From: Labia minor | Taxonomy: Eukaryota > Arthropoda > Insecta > Dermaptera > Spongiphoridae | Direction: 5' to 3' | Length of the DNA: 64,000 bases | Assembly (NCBI GenBank): GCA_963082975.1 | Contig: OY720346.1 | Span: 75,384,767 to 75,448,766, forward strand | Part shown: one piece after another, positions 10,348 to 21,745 of the stretch | How the letters are laid out: each line of letters opens with the position of its first letter | Position numbering within the stretch: position 1 is the first letter of the stretch | The notes under the pieces: generated by a model | Seen by the model: only the letters and a program-made list of their open reading frames with translations | Databases searched by the model: none | What the model was told of the DNA's origin: nothing | Program-made: the position numbers and the translations under genes

Positions 10348-10822
10348 GGTCGAGATTTTGATGTTTTTATACGTTATGAAGGTTCCTGAATTATTTTCAC
10401 TAAGGTTGAGAAAAATGTCTGGGTGTGTGAATGTATGTAGACAAGATTACGCAAATGTAGTTCAACCGGAAGAGGGTCATTACTTACAACGTTTTGATTT
10501 TTTTCTCTCTAAAGTGACCGTAAAAATAAAGATCTAGGTTTGGTAGTTTTTCACATGATTAAAAATTGTATAAAACTGCTATATATAGAACTTCAGCTTG
10601 ATTGAATCGCTGAAAGTACCAGAATTAATTTTTTAACACTGCAAATCTCACGCGCCAACACGTGACGTGGTGCCATCAACAAAGAGCCAAACATGCGCTG
10701 TTTTAATAAATATTATTTATTAATTTTAATTTATAATTAATTAAATTTAATTTAAATATAATATATGTAAATTAATCCAATTCAAATTTGCGAGGTAGTT
10801 GAGTGGAGACACTCCAGCTTTT
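10348..10822 (+). mobile_element. Family B (Helentron/HINE-like) element, 5'-truncated
   Basis: Shares GGTCGAGATTTTGATGTTTT, GTTGAGAAAAATGTCTG, GATTGAATCGCTGAAAGTACC and GTGACGTGGTGCCATCAAC with the other family B copies. It ends with the B 3' module GCGAGGTAGTTGAGTGGAG and the hairpin GAGTG/CACTC, then CCAGCTT. The initial ACTATCTCGC repeat is missing. Confidence 0.78.
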
Positions 10823-11040
10823 TTTTTCTAATAATAATAAAATAAATAATTTTTTAAAAATAATAATATTATAATACCAATATTATGATTTATTAAAATT
10901 GGAATGATAATTATAAATATGGGTTAGTGGGAAGTGTGAATTAAAATAAAAATCAAAAAATTGAGATTTATCTGAAATAATTTTGTGTTTTTTCAAAATT
11001 GTTAATTTAAATTACTTACAATTATAATCGGATATGTAAG

Positions 11041-11353
11041 AGATTTGTTATTTGTTTCTTATGAAAAGAGGAGGCCTGGTGAATGGATTAAAAATTGGAA
11101 AAGATGCAGGTGGGTGTTGATATCTCCGGTGTATGTTCCGGGATGGATGAGGGGTGTCTTGTGTCCAATGATAGGCAAGGATAACCGACCCCGGCACCCC
11201 TTTCGTGTTGTCCGGCCGCAGTCGGGTTTGCGCCTTCGGGGGAGGCGGATCAACCCAATGCCCAAAAAATTTTCTATTTGAAGTTGAATAGAAATCATGC
11301 GGACGGACAAAAATAATTGGACACTTTGTCAATAGTATATGAATGCTTGAATG
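11041..11353 (+). promoter_or_regulatory. Candidate Wnt promoter/5' UTR exon
   Basis: This is the most GC-rich single-copy block in the first 20 kb (11080-11290, with CGGCCGCAGTCGGG and GCCTTCGGGGGAGGCGG). It ends at a consensus donor, ATG|GTGAGT (GT at 11354-11355). The Wnt signal-peptide exon begins directly after an acceptor (TTTTCAG, 13082-13088), so a noncoding upstream exon is required, and this is the nearest good candidate. Joining them would place an ATG (11351-11353) right before the ATG at 13089, in frame. ORFs within the block have no recognisable similarity. The exon assignment is inference. Confidence 0.45.
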
Positions 11354-13088
11354 GTGAGTTTTGCTTTGTGGTTTGTGTTTAATTATAATATTTTTGCCTG
11401 TTTATTATTAAAGTTTTTGATTTTTTTTTAAATAGAATTAGAATTTGGATGAAAAATATTTAGAAATATTCATTTTTTTTTTTTGTTTTTTATTAATTGA
11501 ATTGCATATTTATTTATTCTCTATTTATGAAATTATATTAATTAGAAATTGTGAATATTTAAATTTTCTCATTTGCCAGATTTATTTATTTATTTATTTT
11601 AAATTAGTAAATATTAGATAAAATTATTTTTATAATAAATCTCACCAAGATATATAATATTTAAAAAAAATTATTTTCTGTAATAATTTTCAAATCAAAG
11701 AAATCAATTACTTATTTAATAAATAGTTAAAATTATTCTTTTGTAATATAAAAATAAAAAATTTAAAATAAATAAACTTTTTTTAATAGTTAACTTTACT
11801 TATCACTTGGATATTGTATTTCAATGAAAATAATTTTTTTTTTAATAAAATTTTTATAAAAAGTAAAACTTTACTAAATATTTTATATGAACATCCGTTT
11901 CAAAATTTTTTCTATTTATTAAGAGTAGTCTTTCAAATTAAAATAAATAGATTGATAGAACAAATAATAATTTAATAAATAATTTGTTAAATATTTTAAA
12001 AATTTAAATTAATAGAAAAATACAAATTCGTTTTCAAATGATAGAAGAATGAGAAGATGAAATATAAAATATTTATTATGATAACTACGAGTTTATAAAA
12101 TATTTTTCTTATTAGTTGTTTTCTTTTTTGTTATTACAATAGAATTTATTTTTATGCCGTAGATCAGGGGTGTCAAACTCATAGGTACACTTGGGCCAAT
12201 CAAACAAGGTTTAACATTAGGGGCGGGCCGCAAAAAAATATTTTACTTTTTTTTATAATTTAAAAAAGTCGAAAGTGGTCGCGGGCCGCCAAATTTTTTT
12301 AAAAAAGTCAAAAATATGCTCACGAAAAACATTTTACCCTTTTTTTAGATACAAATTGAAATTTTTTTAAAAAAGTCGAATGCGGTTGCGGGCCGCAAAT
12401 TTTTTTTAAAAAAGTCGAAAGTGATCGCATGCCTCAAAATTTCTTTAAAAAAGTCAAAAGTCTGCTCACGAAAAACATTTTACCCTTTTTTTAGAGACAA
12501 ATTGAAATTTTTTTAAAAAAGTCGAATGTGGTTGCGGGCCGCAACAATAGTCGTCGCGGGCCGCGAGTTTGACACCCCTGCCGTAGATTCTATAAATCAA
12601 TTATTTTAATTATATCTTGAAAAATCATGAAAAATGTATATCCTTATAAGAATTTTATGTTTAAAATGATGATAATAATAATTATGATCAAATATTTTAT
12701 ATTTTGTAAAAAAAAAAATTTCAAACAGTAGTAGTATTATTATTATTATTATAAAATTATATTTAAAAAATATGTTTTGGAATTCTTTAATAAAAAAAAG
12801 TTAAAATATACAAAATATTAAATTTAATAATAAATTTATATTTAAATTTTGATCTAAAATAAAAACAAATTAATTGATGAATTGATCCTTTTCTAAGCTT
12901 ATACTTGCACATATGAATATATAATAAATCCTATTACTACAAATTGACAGAAATATTAATATATTGTAATCCACAATCTCATTTTAATAAATATAATCCA
13001 TCGTTATATGTACTGATATAATTTAATATAAAATCAATGAATAAATAATATTATTACTAATATTAACCGATGTTGATTTTATTTTCAG
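11354..13088 (+). other. Putative intron 1 of the Wnt gene
   Basis: AT-rich DNA with the hAT element at 12165-12580, ending at acceptor TTTTCAG (13082-13088). Apart from that insertion I see no feature. Confidence 0.45.
12165..12580. mobile_element. Non-autonomous hAT element (416 bp)
   Basis: Terminal inverted repeats CAGGGGTGTCAAACTC and GAGTTTGACACCCCTG have a perfect 8-bp target duplication CCGTAGAT (12157-12164, 12581-12588). The inside contains repeats of a GCGGGCCGC / AAAAAAGTCGAA unit and no transposase. Confidence 0.93.
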
Positions 13089-16000
13089 ATGAAGTTCGTG
13101 GTATTATTCAACGTTATTATTTTAATCTCTGCTGTAATTCAAGCATCCAGTTTTAAGTAAGAATAATAGAAAAAATGATTTTAGTTTAAATAATATTATT
13201 ACAAATACAAACTCTCTTTTATATTAGAAATAGTGGTTTATTCTTTTGTTTTTTAATTTACTGTAATTTTAGTTTAATTGAAGTATATATATAAATATTT
13301 TTAGATTTCTTAAAAGTTTTGTCTTATTTGGTTGCATAAAATTAAGGGGTTCATTCTTCTTTTCTAAAAAACATAGAAAAGAATGTAATTTTTTTTTAAT
13401 CCCTTTTTTGAAATATGATTTGAGATGAAGATGTAATTATTTCTATAAGTCGATATTAAATATTTATTTTAATAAATCTAAATATTGTTATTGTTGTTGT
13501 TGTTGTTGTTCTTAGTTGGGCAGAGAAGGCTTGTGAACAGGCGCCTTCACTTTGTGCCGTCTATCATGATCATTTGAGTAGTGTCGCTGCGGGGGTGCAA
13601 ACTGCATGGACCGAATGTAAATGGCAATTTCGATACCATCGATGGAATTGTACTGCTAATTATGCAACCCCAGAAACAATGCTTCTTCAACTTCCTGTTG
13701 TTCAATTAGGTGCTTTTTTATATACTTTATTTCTAAATGTTGTACATTCAAATAATTTTATTTTAAAACGATTTAAGGTTTATTTATCGATATATGTATA
13801 ATAAATTTAATAATTTTAGCAAGTCGCGAGGCAGCATTTTCGCATAGTGTTCAGGCAGCGGGTGTTGCACATGCAGTGGCTCGGGCATGTCGTCAGGGAG
13901 TGCTTGAGTCCTGCTCCTGTTCCTCCTCCCTCTCCAGGCCACATAATTTAAAACCCGAATGGCTCTGGAGTGGCTGTGGAGATAATCTCCATTATGGTTA
14001 CAAGTAAGTTAATTGCATTTTATACTCACTCATATTAATCTCAAAACAATTATTTTGCTGGTTGTATATGGGCGTGAGGCATGGTCTATGACCTTAGGAA
14101 ACGAGAGTAGATTTAGCGTATTTGAGAATAGTATTTTTCGCAGGATTTATGGACCAAAGAAAGATAAGGTCACCAGGGAATGGTGGAGACTGCATAACGA
14201 GGAATTGCATGACCTCTATGCATCTCTAGACATAGTCAGGGTCATAAAATCAAGAAGGTAGCCTTGGGCAGGGCACTTGGCTAGAATGGGAGAGGAAAGA
14301 ATGGCGAAAAATATATTGGGGGGTAGCCGGTTGGAAGACCAAGGACATGGTAGGTGGACATTGTAGGAAGGGACGTGAGAAAGATGGAAGAGGGTAGGGA
14401 TTGGAGGGTTGTGGCTCAGAATAAGGTTACTTGGAAAAGTGTGGTTGCTGTGGCCAAGAACTTTCGAGTTCCGTAGAGCCCCAGAGATACATAGATAGAC
14501 ATATTAATCTCATTAAATAATAAACAAAATTTATAATAATAAACCTTCGAAGAAAAAATTGCAATTTAAATAATAAAACCAACACGCCTATAACATATAT
14601 TTCATTTAATAAATTTCCCTAAATCTAACTTTTATAATTCATTGAATTTTAATTATGATATCATAATATAACTTTTATAGATTTAGTCAAAACTTTGTGG
14701 ATGTCACAGAAAGAGATACCAATACGAATCAAGAAACATCAACAGTACTAAGAACTACTAAAGCACCTAAAATCAAAACAAGACCCAAGGCAAGGAAACT
14801 GATGAATTTACACAACAACGAAGCTGGAAGAAGGGTAAATATATTATAAATATTAATAATAAATCGTCATTTGAACCATTTAATATAAAAATAGTAATTG
14901 ATATTATTATAATAAAAATATATAATATATTTTTACTTATTAAATAAATAATTTATAATGAATTATTATGCTATATTCTCTACAATCATCAGCAGTGTTT
15001 CCATTAAATAACACATAAACAAATACCATATCTACATACTCAGCATACTTGCGGCATGTGTGAATAAATAGGATAGTCATGGCTAACACATTGCACAATG
15101 ATAGTTATAAAATTCAAGCACAACTTCACAACTTGAACATCAACACACTAAAGTTGATAATCCATGAATACATCCATAGCAACCCATAGCAATAGGTGTA
15201 CCAACACATTATAAAACTCAAAAGAAATTAGAAATATGTTATAAGGAATTTTTTATTGCAATTCGTCTATAAGTATATTAACAACTATTAAAATATATAC
15301 TATTCCTCCTGAAATATCCTGTTGATGTATACCTACTAAAGAGAATGGGGTGAGGAGTTTCTTTAAATTAAGAATAAAATAAATAATGAGAATAAATTCA
15401 TCGAAAATATAGTCTCTATTTTTATATGTTAGTAAATAAAAATAATAATTTTCAATTCAAAATATAAGCAAAAAATGTAGTGCTTTTATATTAATTATTT
15501 TTTTTCTTAATTTTAATTCAATTAATTGGTGAAATGGTTTTGTTTGGATTGTTTAGGCTGTTCTTAAATTGTCTCGGGTCACCTGTAAATGTCATGGGGT
15601 CTCTGGTTCGTGCACTCTAGTCACCTGCTGGCAACAATTGGCTCCATTTAGGGATATAGGTTGCTAAATTCGTTTTCTCTTTTAATTAATAATATCATTT
15701 AATAATGCTTATTTTCATTTCAAATAGGTGATTGGCTACGAAATCGATATGAAAAAGCATCTCAAGTTCGAATGAACAAGCGCGGTCAACTGATCAGTGT
15801 TGCATCCAGAAGAGCCCGACCTTCACCTTCTGATCTGGTTTATATTCAGGTGAAACAACTAAAAACATTAATAGTCATAACTATCAATTAAAATATTGAT
15901 TATTTCTATTGTAAACAACCTTAAAGATTAATTAAAATCAATAAATTGTTATTTGATGATAGTAGCAAAATATATTTTTATATGTAAAATTTTGTGGTGC

Positions 16001-18195
16001 TGTAAATTTTTAAAGAATTGGATTTTTCCTTGAAATTTTCTTTGATAATTTCTAAAAGTACTTACATTAAGAGATTGGGTGCCAAAATCACATATTGATT
16101 AAAATACTTTAAATATGTAATGGTTCTAAAATATTTATATTATTTAATAAATTGAATCTTGATTCTTATATTTTTATTCAGGTCTACATTATGTGAATAT
16201 AGAAATGATTTGTAACATAAAATATTTGCATTATTTATTTAATTAATTCAATTATTACATAAATTTGTCAGCTAAATAAGAAATAAATAAATAGCATTAA
16301 GTATTAGAAAGTACTGGAAAAGAATTGAATACTTATAATATTTATGCAGTGAACGCTCTATATAAGCAACTCATTTGAACCAATTTCAATAAAAAATAAA
16401 TTTCTTATTAGAAAAAGTTGTTTATAGAGAAAAATTGTAATAAAATCATCAAAATATTAATTAATTAATTAATTAACCGAAACTAACACAGAGATTCTGG
16501 AACTATTCTAATTAACAGGAATTATCTACAATACTAGAAGGACAAAACACAAACATATTCCAATAACAGATTTTTTTTACAATTTGAGGTTTTGTTGTTG
16601 TGAACAGCTGTCAACTCAAATATTTAGCTTTAAAAAACTAAGTTGCTTATACAGAACAGTTGAACTAAAAAAAGTTGCTTGTATAGAGGTTGCTTAAAAA
16701 AGAATGTTGCTTATAAAGAGGTTGCTTATGTAGAGTACTCACTGTACTTATAATTATTTTACTCTTTCATGTCAAAATATCTAATAATCATTTTTCTCCA
16801 GAAATAATTTGTAACTAATGGACAGCTAATGGGCAATGTCTTCTGCGCAGTTATTTTTTTGGCGGAATAGATGAAAGTTCAAAAATAGTAAAATAACACA
16901 TCATATTATTGATTATGAAAAGTTTTTCAGCTGACTTTTCTTTATCAAACTAATCTATATTACTAATAAATAAAAAAGAGTTAGTGACCGAACTCAATTA
17001 TTCATTTTATCAATCAAACAGTAAACATCGTTCAAAAATAGTTCTGTTTATTCTTTTTCTCAACTTCACTTCATGTCTGTCTGTCTGTTAGCTCTTTAGA
17101 CAAATTGAAATCGATTTTTCATCAACTTTAAATTCCATGAAAAAAACATTATTTTATAAAAAAATTTTATCTTTCTATAATTTAATTCTTTTTAGTCCAA
17201 TTTTATTTAATATAACAAGAGGAATAGAAAAGATGATGTTATACTAGAATTTGCAAATAGAATAAAACAAAAAAAAATATTAATCTTCCAAACATGATGA
17301 TAATTATATTAAGTTAAATGTTATTATTGAAGTAATGTTTTTAAAATATATTTACTATAATTATTATATTAATTAAATCCTCTTTTTATGTTATAAATTA
17401 TGTTGAATTATTTTCAAAATGAAAACCAACTCAATATTTATCCGTCAAAAAACTTGAAGGAAAATTCAAATTTTAAAGCAATTAATCGCCAATTACATTA
17501 CAATTAATTAATTATAATTCAATTATATTTCTTCTTGGAATCCATTAAAAATTTGCAAAAGAGTATTTCAATTTAAAGTTGATGAAAAATTCAATTTGTC
17601 ATAAGAACAAACAGACAGACAGACATGAAGTGAAGTTGAGAAAAAACGTTATAATTATAATAATTTTAAAAATATATATTTCTCTAATAAAAATGAATAT
17701 CTAAATAAATAATAGTATCTATTTTCAAAGGATGATGGCTCATTGAAGATAAAGACAGTCACGTATTGTTTTTTATTTAAGATATAATAAAACAAAATTT
17801 TATCCACATTTATTATCCCGAATCCCCTTGAGGAAAAAAAATACCTTAACATTTCCTATATCTTTTCTACATTCAACATATAAGTAAGAAATATAAATTT
17901 ATTTAAAACTTAATTTAAAGGATACATTTTGGAAATTAAGATAAATAATTGATCTATATGTAATATAATATTCAATTTTCAGCCATCTCCAAGTTATTGC
18001 TCCTCAACAAGTGGACGATCCTGTAATCATACAGCCCCACGAGCACCTGGTGGCTGTGAAATTCTCTGTTGTGGTCGAGGATTTGAAAGTAAACATGTTT
18101 CAATCCGAGAACGATGCCGATGCAGATTTAAATGGTGTTGTCACGTGGAATGCGGCATTTGTACACGACATGAACATCTTCATACATGCAAATAA
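13089..18195 (+). CDS. Wnt5: Wnt family secreted signalling protein, Wnt5-like (7 coding exons)
   Basis: Secreted, lipid-modified ligand of Frizzled/Ror-type receptors. Exons: 13089-13156, 13516-13709, 13820-14003, 14681-14834, 15557-15659, 15728-15849, 17983-18195. All junctions are GT/AG and the phases join into one 345-codon frame ending in TAA. Residues 1-20 form a hydrophobic signal peptide. I count 24 cysteines, the full set for a Wnt. The core motif [10 protein letters not shown] lies at about 210-219, with Ser216 the expected acylation site. Other landmarks are RWNC (65-68), NEAGRR (exon 4/5 junction) and CCGRGF, then KWCC, in exon 7. [16 protein letters not shown], the RGQL segment and DLVYIQPSPSYC fit Wnt5 better than Wnt4, 7 or 16. 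Sequons lie at Asn67 and Asn290. Unusual: a basic 20-residue insert after VDVTERD and a shortened loop before CNHT. Subfamily is inference from remembered patterns, not a tree. The start could lie one codon upstream on a separate exon. Confidence 0.9.
14044..14499 (+). mobile_element. LINE 3' tail inserted in Wnt intron 3, with target duplication
   Basis: A 5'-truncated non-LTR retrotransposon, same family as 3108-3775. It encodes [30 protein letters not shown] and, further on with frameshifts, [16 protein letters not shown]-like tail sequence, ending in a GATA-rich tail at about 14485-14499. A 13-bp duplication CATATTAATCTCA flanks it (14031-14043, 14500-14512), which is direct evidence of insertion by target-primed reverse transcription. 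It sits in sense orientation about 40 bases downstream of the exon 3 donor. Confidence 0.88.
14835..15556 (+). other. Wnt intron 4
   Basis: AT-rich DNA between donor AGG|GTAAAT and acceptor GTTTAG|GCT. Position 15000-15220 is less AT-biased but shows no ORF or repeat. Confidence 0.7.
16347..16744. mobile_element. hAT-like non-autonomous element in Wnt intron 6
   Basis: Imperfect terminal inverted repeats CAGTGAACGCTCTATATAAG and, on the complement of the right end, CAGTGAGTACTCTACATAAG. Flanking 8-mers TATTTATG and TACTTATA match at six of eight positions, fitting an aged hAT target duplication. Short GTTGCTTATA-type repeats lie inside; no transposase. Confidence 0.7.
17046..17650. mobile_element. 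Inverted-repeat element in Wnt intron 6
   Basis: About 85 bases at 17046-17130 (TCTCAACTTCACTTCATGTC, then TCTG repeats and TTTTTCATCAACTTTAAATT) recur as the reverse complement at 17565-17645. About 435 bases of AT-rich, non-coding DNA separate them. This looks like a MITE with long inverted repeats. Class is unknown, and no target duplication is clear. Confidence 0.6.
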
Positions 18196-18300
18196 TGTGT
18201 AGCCAGTTATTAATATCTGATGTTTGAATAACATGCGATCATATTATATCAAACATTAATCAACAAAAAACAAAACGAATGTATTAGAATTATATATATA
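18196..18300 (+). other. Wnt 3' UTR/3' flank
   Basis: Sequence directly after the stop codon. No canonical AATAAA is evident within the first 100 bases, so the transcript end is undetermined. Confidence 0.4.
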
Positions 18301-18454
18301 TAGGGCCCGCTCTAAAAGGCGGCAAAACGGGGATTTGTCCGGGGCGGAAATAAAGGGGGGCATTTTGTTTATATGAATATAATAAATTTTACAAAGATAG
18401 GGGTACCAATTTATTCATTTTCCTGTGGCCCTGTAAATACTAGAGCGGAAGCTG
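18301..18454. mobile_element. Short hAT-like element (about 154 bp)
   Basis: Imperfect inverted ends AGGGCCCGCTCTA and TAGAGCGGAAGCTG lie between AT-rich 8-mers consistent with an ATATATAT duplication. The flanks are too simple for certainty. Confidence 0.55.
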
Positions 18455-18472
18455 ATATATATCGTATATATA

Positions 18473-19022
18473 CGAGGTGTGTCTAAAAAGTTCGGTATGA
18501 ATGGTATAATAAAAACATAAAAAGAGAATGTTAATTGTAAATACCTTTATTAACCTTCAAAATACTCTCCACTAGCCACAACAAATTCACTTCTGACAAC
18601 GTTCGTATAACGCTTGAAAACTGAAGTCTTGATGTGGAATCGTTCTCAGAATAGCCGTGACAACGTTCAGGCCTGCAATCCACAAGCAGGACACCAGAAA
18701 ACAATGAACGTGTACGAGAGATGCTAACAAAAGATCGGCGATTCACTCTGCGACTAATAGCCGAAGAATTGGATATTACCAAACTCACAGTCACAGTCAG
18801 TAGTGTTTTCTAGTGTCCTGCTTGTGGATTGCCGGCCTGAACGTTGTTACGGCTACTCTGAGAACGATTCCACATCAAGACTTCAGTTTTCAAGCGTTAT
18901 ACGAACGTTGTCAGAAGTGAATTTGTTGTGGCTAGTGGAGAGTATTTTAAAGGTATTTACAATTAACATTCTCTTTTTATGTTTTTATCATACCATTCAC
19001 CGAACTTTTTAGACACACCTCG
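18473..19022. mobile_element. Mariner-derived foldback element
   Basis: TA dinucleotides flank ends reading ACGAGGTGTGTCTAAAAAG and its complement. The whole left arm (18473-18690) is a near-perfect inverted copy of the right arm (18803-19022). Between the arms lies a fragment encoding NERVREMLTKDRRFTLRLIA followed by EELDITK, resembling the helix-turn-helix of mariner transposases. So it is a mariner rearranged into a giant hairpin with a piece of its own coding DNA as the loop. Confidence 0.8.
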
Positions 19023-19462
19023 TATAGATATATAACTAGAAAAAAAAATTGTTTTAATTAATTTATCATAAAATACTATAATCACAAAAATAAACAAAAA
19101 AAAAATGTTTTTTTTTTGTTTTTTTTGCTTTGGTTTTATAAATTTTAACTTCAATTTCATGAATTTATTTTTGGATGTGATTTACAAAACATAATTATAA
19201 ATAAATAAATAAAATAGACATCATTATAATAAAATATTCTTGCTTTATTATTAAAAAAAAAACAAATATAATCATATCAAAAATTTTTATAAAAATTAAT
19301 ATATTTAATTAAATGGAATGCTATAAGATGAAAAAATATAACGCTGACTTAAAAAAAAAAATTTACCAATGGATATTTTATTTTAGTGTTAAATGGGAAA
19401 AAAGAATGATAAATTAATTTTATAAAAAAGTTACACATTGATTTATTTTTTTAATTTCAATG
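19023..19462. other. AT-rich spacer
   Basis: Ends in TTTCAATG, the target duplication of the next element. Nothing else recognised. Confidence 0.5.
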
Positions 19463-20067
19463 CAGTGCCGCCCTAACCACAGGGCTAAATGGGCTATAGC
19501 CCCAGGGCGCAAGCCTTTTGAAGGCGGCAATTTTTTATTTGCGATATAGTAAAAATTTATTTTTCATTTTATTAGTTTTTACTTATTTTTAAATTAAAAC
19601 ACTTCTTAAAATATTAAACTGATTTTTATTTCTTTCAAATGTGCTGAAAAACGATAGATAGAGAAGGGCAACGCGAAATAGGAGTAACACTTATGTTTCA
19701 GTCGCATTTGTGAACTGTCGGAGCCAGTCGGAGCTGTACTGGAGTTAATATAAGACCACCAATCATATAATAGTTCCGATCAAGTTCTAAGGATTAGACT
19801 AAAAACTGATCGGAAGTCATTATTGAGATAATCCCCTCAAATCTGGGTAAACGTTTATACCCATCTTTTAAATAAGTGACTTTAAAGAAAAGTTACAATA
19901 AAGATAACAGTTTATTATAAAAGTAATAAATAGTTTTTTTCTAGTTCTGACACTTTTGTTTTGTATAACTTTTCCGACTCCCATTTGCCATTCTGTGTAT
20001 TTTCTTAGGAAGAAGGGCGCATTATTTTTAGTAGCCCATGGGCGCCGAATTCCTTAAGACGGCCCTG
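19463..20067. mobile_element. Non-autonomous hAT element (605 bp)
   Basis: Ends CAGTGCCGCCCTAA and TTAAGACGGCCCTG are imperfect inverted repeats. The flanking 8-mer TTTCAATG is duplicated exactly (19455-19462, 20068-20075). The inside includes GGGCTATAGCCCCAGGGCGC near the left end. No transposase frame. Confidence 0.9.
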
Positions 20068-20075
20068 TTTCAATG

Positions 20076-20763
20076 ATATTGTCTGATTTTATTTTTCATT
20101 TAAATAAAAAATTATTCATTTTTTAAAAGAAATAAAATAAAATTTGTCAAATTATATAACTACTCTTTTGATTTTAAGAAAATAATTTTTAAATTAAATT
20201 TTTAACTAAAGCGTTATTGTAAAAGTTTATTAAGATGAAATTTTTAATACATCTCTAAACAATTTTACATTAGAATAAATATATAAATATCATTCCAAAT
20301 TCAAATTAGAGAATTAAAATAAAAAAAAAAAAAATTATTTTTAATTAATTTATTTTATAAATTGATACTCTAACTAAATAATAATTAATAATTGAAATTT
20401 GATTTCTCAGTGAATGTGTAAATTTGAATATTAGCAATAATTAAAATGAATTAGAAAAAAACTAATAATAATCTAAATTGTAAATGATTAAAGTTTAAAA
20501 TTCTTTAAGAATTCTTTAAATTATTAATTATTAAAATATTATATTTATTAATTAAATAAATAATTTAATGTTCCTTAATGGTTGCCAAAATAATAATAAT
20601 AAAAACAATAATAATAAACAAGTAAATAAAAATAAATCAACTATGTATAATACTAACAATTAATATCTGTCTTTTATTCAATGTATAAAATATTATTTAG
20701 TAATAATAAAAAATATTTTACTTAATTTAGAATATATTTTTTAGTTTTTTTTAAATGCCTAAT
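20076..20763. other. AT-rich spacer
   Basis: No feature recognised. Confidence 0.55.
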
Positions 20764-20771
20764 CTCAAAAC

Positions 20772-21062
20772 CAGTGGCGTACCGTGAGGTTCTTGCGCCT
20801 GGGGGCAACTGAGAAATTAGCGCCCCCTTTCTTATATATTTAATTTAATTTTTTTTAAAGAATATTAATGACGAATAACGAAACAGGTTTAACAGATTTT
20901 AATAAGCGTATAAATAATATTTATTAACTTACACAATTACAGTTTAACTTTAAATATTAATTCTTCTTTTGTTCCAAATTGGCTTCCCTAATTTTGCGCC
21001 CCCTAAATTTGGCGCCCGGGGACATATGCCCCCTGCCCCCCCCCCCCCTAGTTACGCCACTG
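20772..21062. mobile_element. Non-autonomous hAT element (291 bp)
   Basis: Ends CAGTGGCGTACCGTGAGG and CCCCTAGTTACGCCACTG, with an exact 8-bp duplication CTCAAAAC (20764-20771, 21063-21070). A poly-C run lies near 21040-21050. Confidence 0.93.
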
Positions 21063-21155
21063 CTCAAAACAGAATCTGTGGATCGAAACGAGTATTTTTC
21101 AAAGTCAGTGATGATCGTTAATCATTTTTAAAGGATTTTGACAATCTCTGAATAC

Positions 21156-21745
21156 GAGGTCTGTTCTAAAAAAAGGTGAATTTTGAATTTTCGCGGGCTG
21201 TGTAAATTCGTTTATCGAGATTTTTTTTTGGTTATGTTTGGTACACATATATTTCTCATATGTTGACATTATCAGCCATTTTGGATTAGTAGTTTATTTT
21301 TGATAACTGAAAAAATTAGTCACATTTTTGTGTATTCTTCGATTTTTTACTTAAAAAAAATGGATCAAAGAATCTGTATTAAATTTTGTTTTTAAAATGG
21401 AATAAAGAGCTCCAATGGACTTAAAATGTTGACTGTGGCATTTGGATTACCTTGTCCCATAAAAATGTTTATAAGTGGTACAAACACTTTACAGAAGGCC
21501 AAAAAAATCACGCCAAATGTGAAGGTTTTGCTCACTGTTTTCTTCGATTACAATGGTGTGGTGCATCTTGAGTTCTTGCCAACAGGTCGTACTGGTAATA
21601 AGGAATACTACAAGGAAATTATGCAAAGTGAAGCAATACCGCTCAAATGATCGAAATTATGGAAAAACAAATCATGCATCACAATAATGCACCAACTCAC
21701 ATATCAGGCAATTTGAAATTTCGAAGCTCGTTCATCGCTACGAAA
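21156..21745 (+). pseudogene. Mariner relic with long 5' inverted repeat (M1 family)
   Basis: Starts after TA with ACGAGGTCTGTTCTAAAAAA. A roughly 200-bp terminal region is shared (inverted) with the 3' end at 62348-62537. A transposase begins at 21360 with MDQRICIKF and is interrupted by a stop. An internal deletion is followed by VKVLLTVFFDYNGVVHLEFL and GNKEYYKEIMQSEAIP (in 21426-21650), typical of the mariner catalytic core around the first aspartate. Further frameshifts follow near the second aspartate region. Not functional. Confidence 0.82.

Larger units (their letters stand above)
15850..17982 (+). other. Wnt intron 6
   Basis: The longest intron of the gene (2.1 kb). It holds a hAT-like element (16347-16744) and an inverted-repeat element (17046-17650). 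The rest is AT-rich with no other signal. Confidence 0.75.
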
